A stretch of 64,000 bases of DNA, taken from positions 1,447,847 to 1,511,846 of the forward strand of contig JAIXMP010000010.1 in NCBI GenBank assembly GCA_025677815.1, in the 5' to 3' direction. The notes below the pieces were generated by a model. The model ran no database searches. It was given only the letters and a program-made list of their open reading frames with translations, and had not been told where the DNA came from. The stretch is from Phascolomyces articulosus. Lineage: Eukaryota; Mucoromycota; Mucoromycetes; Mucorales; Lichtheimiaceae. The position numbers were made by a program, and so were the translations under genes. Positions 11,081 through 22,469 of this stretch are shown piece by piece. Positions within the stretch are counted from its first letter, which is position 1. Each line of letters starts with the position of its first letter.

Positions 11081-11764
11081 TGTGACAGATAGTTGGTATA
11101 CGCGCAGTAGTCTCCAATAAGTCCTCAGTTGGAAAACAACATTCGTAAATAAAAATGAAAAACTTAGTTTAAGACCAATCATGGACAACGAATAAAATTC
11201 AAATCCACCATTCAAGCTACCCTCAAGTCATGCGGAAGCTTTTACTTCCTCCACTGATGTCAACAACTATAGTAGCTAAAACATCGCAGAAAAATACATT
11301 TTCTTCATGAAAATAAATTTATTTTTATAATGAGAACAATGACATGGCTATATGTTGTTATTATGGATAGTAAGGAAAGAAACTAAAAGCGAGAGCAACG
11401 GAAAAAGTGCCTAAAATTTGATTCCATGTAAAATTACATCAACCATATATATATCCCAATAAGTCAATATTTAAATATTGTCCTTTTATATATATGAATC
11501 GAGATTGATAAGGTCTACAGATGACAAGCCTAGTATATACTACATTTGATGATACAGTACATAGAGGTGTGAAAACATATGCATTGCATTATAGCATTAT
11601 TGTTAGAATAAAAAAATCAGCTGTAAAAAAAATGATATATTAAAATGATATATATAAAATGCTATTTGCTATATGGAACAAACATCTGAAGTAATAAAAT
11701 GTAAATAATGTAATGTATAAAACGATGTGTGTATGTGTGAGAGAACTAAAAGGGAAAAAGGAAT
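11081..11764. other. intergenic, AT-rich
   Basis: No supported gene. A few short coding-like fragments on the minus strand (11200-11290) may belong to the same relic as 10805-11080. The right end is the 3' UTR of the transporter. Confidence 0.4.
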
Positions 11765-14331
11765 CTACTTGACACGTTTAATATATCTACTGAATCCGGC
11801 AGCAATTAATGACATAAGGCCACCAAATGCCAATACAGTTGCAACATTGGAAGAACCAGCCTCGTCCTTCCCATCTGAAGCAGTTGCTGCAAATATAAAC
11901 GATGAACAAGCTGCGGTCACAAATTGAGGCATGACGATATAGATGTTATGAACACCCAACATCATACCCGCATCAAATTCTTCCTTTTGATCGACCTCTT
12001 CCAATTGGCGAGGAGATTCTGAAGAGGATGAAGAAGGCGTATTGACTGTTTGTTGTTGCAATAATAATTTTTGCCGACGTTCATCTTCAAAACTGACATA
12101 TTCTCCAACTAAGGAAAATGGAATCCATAAAACAATAGCCCAAGGAACACCCATGATAGTCAAAATGACGGTAGCAGCAGCCACGGATCGGGTAAACCAG
12201 GTGGCAAGTAATGCAGCGGCGGATATTAAAAGAGAAGTGGTGTAAATGGTATCGAGACGGAAGAGTCGTACTTTTTCATATTTGGCTGCAATGGCTGGGA
12301 TAACGACACCTGCAATGACGGAGCATACTGAATAACATAATAAAGCAAAGGAACCAGCTCGGGTGCCTTCCGCCCAGTTACGGTCATCATCAGATGGGTG
12401 TGTAGAAAAGTAAATGTCAGATACCCATTGTGTACTATGATATAAAAGGAAAGTGCCATATGTCATTCAATTTCATGTCACCATCTTTTTGGTTTTTTTT
12501 TTTTGTCTTTTTGCTTATCATCACCCCCTGCACCATCTTTCATACGTCTCCCCCCTTTCTTCGATCTCATCCTAATCCACCCTATACAGCCCACTGAACC
12601 TTATATTTTATATATGTCTATGTACTATTTACCTGTAGAATAAGAAAGGGAACCATCCCATCCAAGCGAAGAATTGAGTATTACAAAGAGATTGAACTTC
12701 TTTGGGAAGTGTAGTAAAAGCACGCCAGATATAAGCAAGGGTATGATACCATGGCCTGAATGAAAAAACACATATATGAATGAGTTAAACATGTTATAAA
12801 AAATTATGTATGAGATATATCTAAAATAACAATAGCAATAACAATAACAATAAACTTACATGTCTTGATCATCTTCTCGTTCCAAAGGTTTCTCATGAAC
12901 TGCCAAACAAGTGATGCCCAGTGTGATAATAAAGACAACAATAGCAACAATACAAAAACCTTTCATTTGTGAATCACCCAACCAAGGAGCAATTTTTACC
13001 AAGTCGATGAATCCAACAAAGTAACCAATAACTTGAGCCGCATTGCTCATACGAGCACTCCAAGCATTTGCCAATTCTTGTTGCCATAAAGGTGGAATAT
13101 CCAAAATCAATGCACGGCAAATCGCTTGAACACCATTTAAGGTAAAATCCATAAAATAGAATGACACCACAGCAACAATAATAGCATTCGTATGACCCTA
13201 TATTTAATAAACAAGACGTCAGTTCCAGTCATTCATGATTTCCATATTTCTCCATTTTCCGTGCATTTTTCCTCATTGGTATTATGTTGTATAAGGTTTT
13301 GTGCAATATATATAACAATCGTTCAAGGGGGGAGCGGCGGATTGTTTAACAAGATCATATGACTTTGTGCCCTCATCTTTCTCTTTATCCAAACCCCCTT
13401 CTTTTTTTTATGTTTTTGGGGAATCTCTTCCATCCTACTAAAGAATACAAACTAATAATAATAAAGAAAATATGAAATAATGAAAAGGAATAAAGAACTT
13501 ACAGCAACGGCTGGGTCCCCATGCATGATACGAGAAGCAAATTCACCAATTTCTTTTGCATAAGCAACTCCCAACATTGAAAAACATGTCAATATCCCAG
13601 CAACAACAATGAAAGGTCGACGTTTTCCAAACCGGGATGTAGATTTGTCACTCAATGCACCAATCAACTGATTTTAAAAGAATAATAGATGGATGATTCG
13701 CATAAGCAAGTCCTTTTTTTTTTCTCTTTTTCTTTCTTTCTTTTTTTTTCACGGGACAATTTCCTTCCCTTGTTTAAAATAGATATAAAAAAAGTACTCA
13801 CGGGTTGGACAAGTAGACCAGAGAGAGGTCCAGCTAACCAAACAAGGGCTGTAAGTTCTTTAGATATGTCAAGTGATAACAAATATGGCGTGCCATAACT
13901 ATATAAATATTTATATAAAAAACAATCATAGCGCAAAGAAATAAAGTTAGAAAATAATTTATAAACAATCGAAAAAAAAATAACTCACGATAATTCAACC
14001 GTCCCTAGAAATAAAATAGATATCCACAGTTTAAAAACGAGATTCAACTTTGGTTTGATAATAATAATAAGAATAATTACTTATCTATATAAAATGACTT
14101 ACAAGTAAATTGAACGCCTGCCATACAAATGGTGAGACCCAAAATTTGAAGTAAACCGAGACCTGGATCAGTTGTTTCGAGTTGATTAGGTTTGACATAG
14201 GGTAATGATTGTCCTGTACTATTATATGTTGAAGGATCAAAAGAAGAGCGACGTCGTCTGTATTTTGGTCGACTCACAGGTGGTTTATGTTGTTGCTGTA
14301 ATAGTGGAGTCTTTTGGTCTGCGTCTGTCAT
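11765..14331 (-). CDS. SUT-type sugar/H+ symporter (GPH/MFS)
   Basis: Seven exons: 14103-14331, 13989-14004, 13802-13898, 13503-13667, 12860-13197, 12633-12755, 11765-12434; 545 residues. It resembles plant SUT/SUC and Schizosaccharomyces Sut1 alpha-glucoside symporters, so it probably imports sucrose or maltose with protons across the plasma membrane. Signatures: TWTVELSYGTPYLLSL in the first transmembrane helix, WLAGPLSGLLVQPLIGALSD followed by KSTSRFGKRRPF (the loop 2-3 motif), and MDFTLNGVQAICRALILD. About twelve hydrophobic segments are visible; the N-terminus is polar and basic, and the central C-terminal loop is Gln/Ser-rich. The second exon is only 16 nt, yet it encodes the conserved WTVEL and is required for the frame. 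Substrate is not proven by sequence. Confidence 0.92.
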
Positions 14332-14901
14332 TTATATTATACAGAAATAAGGAGGAATATAAAAAAAAGACGTAAGAGAGAAAGAGAGAGAAAGAAGAAG
14401 TGTAAAGAGGAGAAGAAGAAGAGAGAAAGGAGAAGAATGGAAAAAAAAAAGAAAATAGGAATGTTTCCTCTTTTTATACCATTTATGCAAAATAGAAACA
14501 ACTAAAAATGCGGGGTTATCTAAACCAAGTCAACTGTTAATATATAATATGCAAAAACGTCCCCATCTCTCCTCTTTCTATATAACTCTACTACTAAATA
14601 GTAATCAACGTATACAGCAAAAACGATGATCTTTTCATCATCTTCTTCCCTCTTGAGTGTTACCTAGAAAGGAGGAGTAGGAAAAAAAAAAGGATTTTTT
14701 ATTAAATGCAGCTCATTTTCTTTTTTAGAAAATAAAATTATAGATGATGGCTGGTGGTTGGATGCATTTTTATTATGATTACAATTACTATTGATATTAC
14801 ATATATTATTACGGTTATTATTATTAACTATTATTATAAATGATGAATGATAAAGATAAGATAATGATGAGATTAAAATTAATACATATGTGTGGCTATT
14901 A
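14332..14901. other. intergenic, purine-rich on plus strand
   Basis: 14345-14470 is GA-rich on the plus strand, that is CT-rich upstream of the transporter start on the minus strand. 14650-14900 is AT-rich and should hold the methyltransferase 3' UTR. No gene seen. Confidence 0.5.
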
Positions 14902-16497
14902 TTATTGTTGTTGCTGAATTGTGTGTTGGTCAGGAGTGAGTGGTTTTTGTGTTATGATGATATGAAAATTACTATAACTATGGTATTGCTCTAATTCTTT
15001 CAAGGCCAATTCCAGTTGGCTTTGAAATTGCTGTGGTTCTTCGACCGGTTTATCATGGTCCCGATTGTACTCGTTGACAGCGGCATGACTGTTGGCTAGG
15101 ACATGCACCAGATCCTCTCGCATAAGAACGCCCAATCTTCCTCCCCAGTTACCAATAGGAAGTGACCAATATTTCTCAAGTCGGTTCACTGCATTTTTCG
15201 GTATCAATGACGAGATTTCTCTTGCTATCCTTGGCTTTAATCCGCGGCTTCGAGCTGTCTCTACCACTATATATTCATATATATATATATATATTCTTTT
15301 TTAGTGCGATGCTTGTATTTACGAGGGGAATTGTTTGTTATCCATATATATATTAACCCCAAGAAAATCTTACCTTGTAAATTTAATAATTCCGTTACTG
15401 GACCTGGTGAATAAATCATCATATCCATTTCCAAAATATCCAAATAACCACCCGGTTTTAATAAATTCCAACAATCATGGATCACTCGTTGCCAATGTTT
15501 TACGGTGAATGCCAGGCACATGAATCGAATATGAACACAATCAAAGGAACCCTCGGTAAATTTTCGATGCGTTAAGCCGTCTAATACATTGTATTTGATC
15601 AGCTCACAATTGCTCGGAATTGAACTCGGGTCCGGGAACATGTTGACACTGTCAACACCGATCACATGTAAATGTGGATGCTCTTGTGCCAAGTCTACAC
15701 AAAAACTACCAGGTCCACATCCAACATCCAATACTCGTCCTTCTTTAAGTTCATCATATTTTATTGGTGATGAAAACTCCCTAATGTTTTCCATTCCCCC
15801 CCCCAAAAAAAAAAAGTTAGTTTTATTATATTATAGACTTTTTTTATCTTTCTCTTTCTCTCTCTTTCTCACATGCACTTTATACAATAACGTACCCTTC
15901 AAAAGCAAGTTTAATTAAATCATTTTTTAATTGTATTCTGTCCGCTTCTTCTTCACCCGTAGATAATAAATATTGGGGTTCTTCTTTTGGCATAATATTA
16001 AAAGCATCAGGTATAGTGGGTACAGGTGGGGTTACATCACGAGGGGGTGATTTAGAACTGAATTGGCGTAAATCAGAAGCAGTGGGTAATCGTTTTAAAC
16101 CATGCCGTTTCGCTTTGTTGATAATGGATATGATTCTACTTGAAGAATGGTGACCATGGGTTGAAGAAGCTGAAGAAGAAGCATGGCCATGATTATGATT
16201 ACTACTACTCAGAGTAGTACTTGTTACATCGAGTGATCTCGATCGACTATGTCTTTGTGGATAAGAATATTGTCGTCGTCCATGGGGATGGTGGTGACTG
16301 TCATGGTGATATTGGGAATGAAAGGAATGGTTGTCACGGGAATGTTCTCGTCGTCTTCCTCCGTCTTCTTGGTCAGATATTGGTGGCGATCGTTGACCAG
16401 TAAATAAATTAACTAGAGCAGAATTTTGAAACCATGATCTACGTCTTTGTTGTCTTGTTGTACTACTTGTTGAACTATCAGTATTTGAGCGTCGCAT
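14902..16497 (-). CDS. SAM-dependent methyltransferase with long disordered N-terminus
   Basis: Three exons, 15896-16497, 15374-15780 and 14902-15266; 457 residues. Residues 1-170 are Ser/Arg/His-rich and low complexity (RRRSW, SHHHPHGRRQYSYPQ). The class I methyltransferase fold follows: motif I GRVLDVGCGPGSFCVDLA, acidic end of strand 2 (VIGVDS), then FDCVHIRFMCLAF and the LLKPGGYLDILEMDM post-motif. This arrangement resembles the broad fungal LaeA/UMTA-like group, whose substrates vary; none can be assigned here. The first intron acceptor was placed at ATTAG (15781-15783), beyond a run of nine G, because this is the first AG that restores the frame. The substrate and compartment are unknown; the basic N-terminus could direct it to the nucleus. 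Confidence 0.82.
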
Positions 16498-17491
16498 AGC
16501 TTTATGTTATTGTTATTATTGTTGGCATAACAAAAAAAATAAAGAAGAGTGAGAAATATAAATATAGAAAAAAAAATAAAAAAAATTAATAAAAAAAAAA
16601 GGTTGGGATTATATTGAAACACATAACCTTGCATGACAAACGATTGTTTGACCATTTTTAGTTTCTATTTTTTCACATGTAATATAAAATATATAGAACC
16701 ATTTCGTAATTTGCGACACATTTTTCTTGATCATATATATTCTCTCTCTCTCTCTTTGGTTCTTTATCCAAAAAAAGTAATGCATTGGTGATCGTTTCTC
16801 CCTCCCCCATTTATTGTTTCCTGATAATTGACAGATTGCATATTAAACGTGGTTTTTGGGAGTAAAAAAAGAAAACGATCAACTTGGCACTTGTTAACTT
16901 TCACATGGTTTGTAAATTATTACTTATTAACTTAACTATCTGTCTCTCTGTCTCTCCCCTATCAATACTAATGAAAATGAAAGAGAGAGAGCTCCGATTA
17001 TAATATTATCATTATAAGAGTGGGAAATCTTATATAAGTCATCTTTATCCATATACCCGTGTGAAATTAGAAACAAGTGCCTGGATTAGAATGATCAATT
17101 ATGGTATATAACAATTATATTTATACATGAAATAAATTTCAAAAAAGAAAATCTTCCCATAGAGTTAAGCCTTTCTTTTTTTTTTGATCTGCAAATATAA
17201 ATTTCCCAAAAAAAAAATACCCCATCCGATTCATCCATCCATCCGTATGGTATGAAAAATAAAATGAAAAAAATAAATGATATAACAAAAAGAAAACAAA
17301 AATGTAAGCCTTTTTTTAAAAAAAAAATCACAAGAGAAAATGGGAGCGAGAGTGTGTAAGTGTAATTTTGAGTGTAAAAAATGTGAGTGAATGTGTGTGA
17401 AGTGCACGTAAATGGAAAAGAAAAGAAAAACACAAGATTCATGATAGGTAATATGATTAAAAAAAAGAATATATATATTTATATATTATAT
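16498..17491. other. intergenic
   Basis: About 1 kb between two minus-strand genes, with many short A/T runs and a (TC)n stretch at 16741-16756. It should contain the methyltransferase promoter and the eIF3e 3' UTR. No further gene found. Confidence 0.5.
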
Positions 17492-19499
17492 TTAAGCAGT
17501 GGTTTCTTTGGTTGCAGCTTGAGTTTCACGTCTCTTGATAGCAGATGAAAGAACTTGGGAACGGAAGGAAAGACCCTTTGTGCGTTCAATAACCTGTTGA
17601 TATACTGAAGTAACAGGTGTGTTCATAATGACAGTGTTCTAAACCCCCCCCCCCCAATCATTAGTCAAAAGCCAAAAAAAAAATAGCATTGATCTTCCCC
17701 ATCTAAATACCCATATTTCTTTCCCATGATACTAAATGAATGTGCATATAAATTACCTCTTCAAAATCGATCTTGGCATCCACACGAGTATCCCGAATCA
17801 AATTAACAATCCATTTTTCACCTTCTTCCTGATTCAAGTTCAAAGTTTGAGTCATGTCCTTAATGTTAATCTTTTGATGAATGCGGCAATAAGTTTCAGA
17901 GATAAATTGTCGTGCACTTTCCATGAAATCTTCTTGAATATCGTTCAAAAAGAAATCGTTGGCAAGGACCTTTTCACATTCCTTCAATTTCTTTTGTGCA
18001 TCATCGAAATCGAAACGAACAAAGAGCGCTTCCACAAATTCAGTCACAGGATCTCGGTATTCATAAGCTTCTTGTTCAATGATCTTGACCAATTCCTTCA
18101 TTTGTGCCTTTCTACGTTTGCTGGTGACAACAGCGGCGGCAAGGTAACGTAATACCCATGGGCAGGAAGTTTGGATGGTGTTGATGTATTGAGGAGCAAA
18201 GAACATGTCAATGATACTGTCACGGCCCTTGGGGTGGTTGAAAATGATGAATAAAGACCAGTGGATCAACCAAGTACGTTGTTGGAGTTGTTGAAGAGGA
18301 GCAATACCACCCTAATTATTATAATATAGTAATTCATCCCCAACAGGTTAGATCAAGAGAATTCTTTTGACATAATCCAGCATGAGTTTTATTTGTATCG
18401 CTTGATCCATCCCTTCGAAATAGTAATAAAAATAAACTTACCTTGTGATCAATAGTTTCTTTCAATTTTTGCAATTCTTCCAATGCAACATCCCAGTTAC
18501 CAGTCAAGATTTCGGCAGCCATCTTCCCCCAAGTAGCAGACAAGCATCGTTCTTCATTGGTAGACTATAGCAATTTGATAGAGATATCCATTAGTTTCCA
18601 TTATATATATATATATATATTTCTAATCCATGTCATCATCCACCTCCTTTCTTATTCTTTCTCTTAATAATATATTCCTCTTACCAAAACGCGGAAATGG
18701 TACAACATATCGGCAGCACCACCATAACTACCACAATCGAATTCAAATTGACCAAAGTCGTATAAAATATCAATGGTTTCTTCAGTGAACTAATTATATA
18801 AACGAATTATTTCAAATGGGTCATGTCAGTTTTAGACCGCTCCCTGTCACAAAATATATATTATATATAAATCAAAAATTCCTCGTTTTGATCACTTTAC
18901 GTTATAGTTATCCTTGAGAGTCTGAAGGTTTTGGACCTTATCCTGACGTAAAACCGAGATCACTTCAGGCTTTTCAAGGACTTGCATGACCTTTTGAACT
19001 TCGGCTTGCAATTGTTCCATCTTTGCCAATACTTGTTGTCTCTTATCAGCAATTTCTGTCAATGGAGAATGAAATAAGCGTTATTAAGTCATGAAAAAAT
19101 AAGCCTTTTTTGGGGGGCGTCGATATAATATTTTTTCTTTGCAGATGTCGTGTTTTTTTTCTCTCTGATTTATTACCCTTTGGCGTTTGGTCGGTATTGT
19201 TGATCTTTTTATGTAAATCAAGAATGAAATCGGCCATGTTGGAATTACGGAATAAAGCATATTTGGCTTGAAGAAGATCGTCTACTGCATATAACTGACA
19301 ACGTAATGAATAAGTATAAATATAATACAGTATATAACCCCTCTCTCACTCCTTCCCAATGTCAAAAAAAATCTCGAAAAAAAATAAAATCGATTAGATA
19401 ATTTACCTCTTTGACTTCTAAAAACTCTAAAAGAGGGAACACGAGATGACGATCCAAGAAAGGGATCATGTTCTTTGTCAAATCATATTCTGCAGCCAT
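17492..19499 (-). CDS. INT6: eukaryotic translation initiation factor 3 subunit E (Int6)
   Basis: Seven exons: 19407-19499, 19177-19294, 19055-18901 (18901-19055), 18685-18789, 18442-18564, 17757-18311, 17492-17638; 431 residues, close to the 445 of human eIF3e. It is a PCI-domain subunit of the eIF3 complex that recruits mRNA to the 40S ribosome. Family features: [20 protein letters not shown] at the start, [40 protein letters not shown] followed by [15 protein letters not shown], and [20 protein letters not shown]. The PCI region spans about residues 210-400 and ends [19 protein letters not shown]; the tail is [12 protein letters not shown]. All junctions are canonical GT-AG. Int6 is absent from budding yeast but usual in moulds. 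Identification is firm. Confidence 0.97.
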
Positions 19500-19780
19500 A
19501 GTGTCGTTATTGTTTGCAAAAAAAAAAGAAAGGGTGGTGCTTCTTCTAGTTTGCAGTGGTAGAGGTAGGAAGAAAAAAAAATGTTGAGTCGGGTGGCAAA
19601 AAACATCTCCAAATCGGGTCAGCAGTCACCCTTCTACATTGATGGCTACTTCACTGCTGCGTCAATGCGTTTTTCTTTTATTGAGTCGTCTGATACATGT
19701 TCATTTTTTTTTTAGTTCCAATCATTTTTTCCACTTACTCGTCATCTTCTTAAATTTATCTGAATATCGCATTATCAAAG

Positions 19781-20647
19781 ATGAATGAGTCAACCAGTGA
19801 TACTATTCATCCAAGATCTGGTTCTCATAATAATGGTGATGATGATTGCGTTGCTCTCAGCTTCAGTGCTTGCGGTTCAAGCAATGATGAGCGCCAACAA
19901 AATACAATTTCAGGTCAAACTCGAATCGAAGACCAACAATACCAAAATTCTGTACACTGTGATCCCACAACACCTGACTTTCTAGATGATAATAACAGTA
20001 CTACCATCAACAACGACTATCTACTCGACGACACGTATCATCAACACGATGATGAGGACAAGAAGAGTATGACGAGTACACTTTACGATGATGGTTACAA
20101 TGAACATTATCGTGATTATCGGATCGATGACGATGATGGTGATTATTGCTATTACGATGATTATCAAGAAGAAGGCTATTATGACGAATATGGAGACTAT
20201 CATTATTATGATAATTGTGAGGACAATTATGGCGAGTATGAGGAGTATTTTGATGAGTACGGTTATGAAGAAGACCAATGCTACGGAGATTATGAAGAAT
20301 ATGATGATGACGTAGAAGAAGAAGGGTACTATGGCCAGTATGAGGAATACTACGAGGATGACGACGAAGAAGAAGTATGCTATGACGAGTATGGAGAATA
20401 TTATGACGATGAAGAAGGAGAGTATTATAACAATGAAGATTATTATTATTATTTTGAGGAAGAAGAAGAAAAAGAAAACGATGACGACGCAATGGTTGGC
20501 CATGCTGTGCAAAATTTAATCAACATCAATATTACTGACACTACTTATTATACGATGCATGATCAAACAGCTGTGGATTCGCTTGCAAGTACTGTCAACG
20601 AAATCAATATCAACGGTGGTAATAATAGCGATGATGATAATTCATAA
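19781..20647 (+). CDS. orphan acidic, tyrosine-rich low-complexity protein
   Basis: One uninterrupted frame of 288 residues. Residues 1-80 are Ser/Asn/Asp-rich. Residues about 80-235 consist almost entirely of Asp, Glu, Tyr and Gly (for example CYDEYGEYYDDEEGEYY), with irregular repeats of the type Y-[DE]-E-Y-G-[DE]-Y. The last 55 residues are ordinary and rich in Asn/Ile. There is no signal peptide or membrane segment. The predicted protein is extremely acidic and probably disordered. The gene is divergent from eIF3e with 282 bp between start codons, which could act as a shared promoter. I recognise no homologue. The codon mix (GAT/GAC, TAT/TAC, GAA/GAG all used) argues for protein-level selection, not simple DNA repeat expansion. 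Confidence 0.65.
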   Translation: MNESTSDTIHPRSGSHNNGDDDCVALSFSACGSSNDERQQNTISGQTRIEDQQYQNSVHCDPTTPDFLDDNNSTTINNDYLLDDTYHQHDDEDKKSMTSTLYDDGYNEHYRDYRIDDDDGDYCYYDDYQEEGYYDEYGDYHYYDNCEDNYGEYEEYFDEYGYEEDQCYGDYEEYDDDVEEEGYYGQYEEYYEDDDEEEVCYDEYGEYYDDEEGEYYNNEDYYYYFEEEEEKENDDDAMVGHAVQNLININITDTTYYTMHDQTAVDSLASTVNEININGGNNSDDDNS

Positions 20648-22244
20648 AAAATGATATATCCCTCTCCCCTCCCTTTTCATTTGCCCATACTTCATTAGCT
20701 TGTAATAACGTCCTCCATCAAAATTTTATATACTACATTTCATTTCATGGTTTCTCCTTTCCATCTTTTCTTCATTTATTGATTTATTTCATCATTATGT
20801 ATATTATTATATATAATGTACTTTGAATAAATGATAAAGCATACCAAAAATAAGTAAATCAGGATATGTAGTTTAACATAAAAATGGAGCTGGACTGTTC
20901 AAGTTAACTGACCATCTCCAATAATGATATTCCAATACGTAGTAAAATAGAGAGGTTATTGTAGACAAAAACAAATTGCCTGTTTAAATACTGTGAGGAA
21001 AAAGTGTTAGTGAAATCCATAGATATTAAATTATACAAGATGATTTTCTGTTCTTGTTCTCAGAATTGGAAAGTGAAAACTTGAGAACGGTCATATTTTC
21101 GTTGTTTGGTTTACTGTTATTCATACTTTTTTTTGAGCAAAGAATCAGCTCTTCAGCACCAAGAAAAGATAAATGATTTCAATGAACTTCTACAGCCAAT
21201 ATCCTCTTTGTACCTGTGGAAAAGAAATGATTAGGGTTTATTAGCATAAAAATAAACTTTAAGAGCGCGTCTGGTAGACAAAATTTTTAACTGAACACGC
21301 TCTAATTATTGTTATGGAAGTACAGCGAGTACTGGGCATGTAATGAAGGATGCATTTGCGAGATATTTGGATATTCAATGACCCCAATGTTATTACTTAC
21401 ACATTACTTTATGATACTACTACTCGCCTCTCATGCCATTTATACCTGCACTGTACCAGTCATTATTTTTAAACAAAATGATAATAATCGATTATATATA
21501 CCTAGTATCCATTAAAACTTATCCTTTACTTCAATGTTTTGCATGATTTTTTATTTTTTTCATTGTGTAGCACTATTTTTAAGTACATTTTGTATTGGAA
21601 TTCGAATTTACCTCACAATGACTGAGAAAATAATATGAAAGGTGTGTACATCATCTAATGCTTAAAGTAATATGCGAAATACACGGTTTGAAATGGATGT
21701 AATAACATATTTGATAACCAACTACATACAATTATTTATTGTAAATGATATATAAAGGAACGAAAAAAAAAATCAAGATCGTGGCAGACACAATCTTTAC
21801 CAATGCTTCTCCCAGCTGGATTTTGGATACATCGTAGCAAAAAATAACCGTTCCATATCATTGATGGATTACGGCATGATTACGTATGTATTTACAGAGT
21901 TTAAAATAATGTAACTCAATATGAATTTTATGCATATAGTTTTACAAGGGAAAGATATTCAGATAATGGAACACTGTTACATTGTCAATTTTTATCGCTC
22001 CGGTATACTCTTGCAAGTATTTTTTTAACGAGAGAGGTAGAAGTGGACTTTGTATTTCTCGAACACCAAATTTAATACCGCCTGCTTTGATTTGCATTAC
22101 TTTTACGATAGTAATGTATATTATTTTTCTTTTTTAAATACAAAGTAAATGAAGAGACTCTAATTAACCTCATGGCAAGCAACTAGATTCATTTCCACTT
22201 GTGTAAATCTTGCAACCATCCATAGGCCACTGAAAAAAAACACA
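20648..22244. other. gene-poor region, left part
   Basis: No supported gene. It contains repeat copy A (21539-21660, listed separately) and otherwise scattered AT-rich sequence. Reading frames longer than 60 codons here have no coding character that I trust. Confidence 0.5.
21539..21660. repeat. dispersed diverged repeat, copy A
   Basis: Shares an ordered set of blocks with 23669-23774: TGCATGATTTTTT, TGTAGC-CTA, GGAAT-CGAATTT, ACC-CACAATG, ATCATCTA. Similarity is roughly two thirds by eye with indels. It is probably an old duplicated or transposed segment. Confidence 0.5.
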
Positions 22245-22469
22245 ATGTTTATTGCAAATAGTTATTGGTGTGACGTATATGACAACTATTTACACAGTCG
22301 AACAAGTGAAACTTGAAGTATTGATTTGGATAGAATTTCAGAAGATCATATTAACGCAATCAGAGGATTACAGAAATGTATCCAAAATGAAGCATTGGAT
22401 AGAACCAATGCTGCCGAAACAGAGTTGCGACTCTACGATGGTATTAGTGACAATGATATGATTGATTGA
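22245..22469 (+). pseudogene. protein-coding relic with one in-frame stop
   Basis: From ATG at 22245 a frame reads MFIANSYWCDVYDNYLHSRT then SET, a TGA stop, and continues SIDLDRISEDHINAIRGLQK then CIQNEALDRTNAAETELRLY and DGISDNDMID to TGA at 22467-22469. The 75-codon stretch has normal amino-acid composition on both sides of the internal stop. The family is unknown to me. A splice site at the CTTGAAG before the second half could alternatively make this a terminal exon. Confidence 0.4.

Noticed and set aside
15784..15806. Start of the methyltransferase at MGGGMEN, encoded by the poly-G tract
   Set aside because: The upstream exon joins in frame at ATTAG/GGAG, and the poly-G reading is an artefact of the intron end.
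20007..20512. Two antisense open frames (Ile/Val-rich and His/Arg-rich) opposite the acidic protein
   Set aside because: They arise mechanically from complementing GAT/TAT/GAA codons; the sense frame is longer and has a natural start and end.
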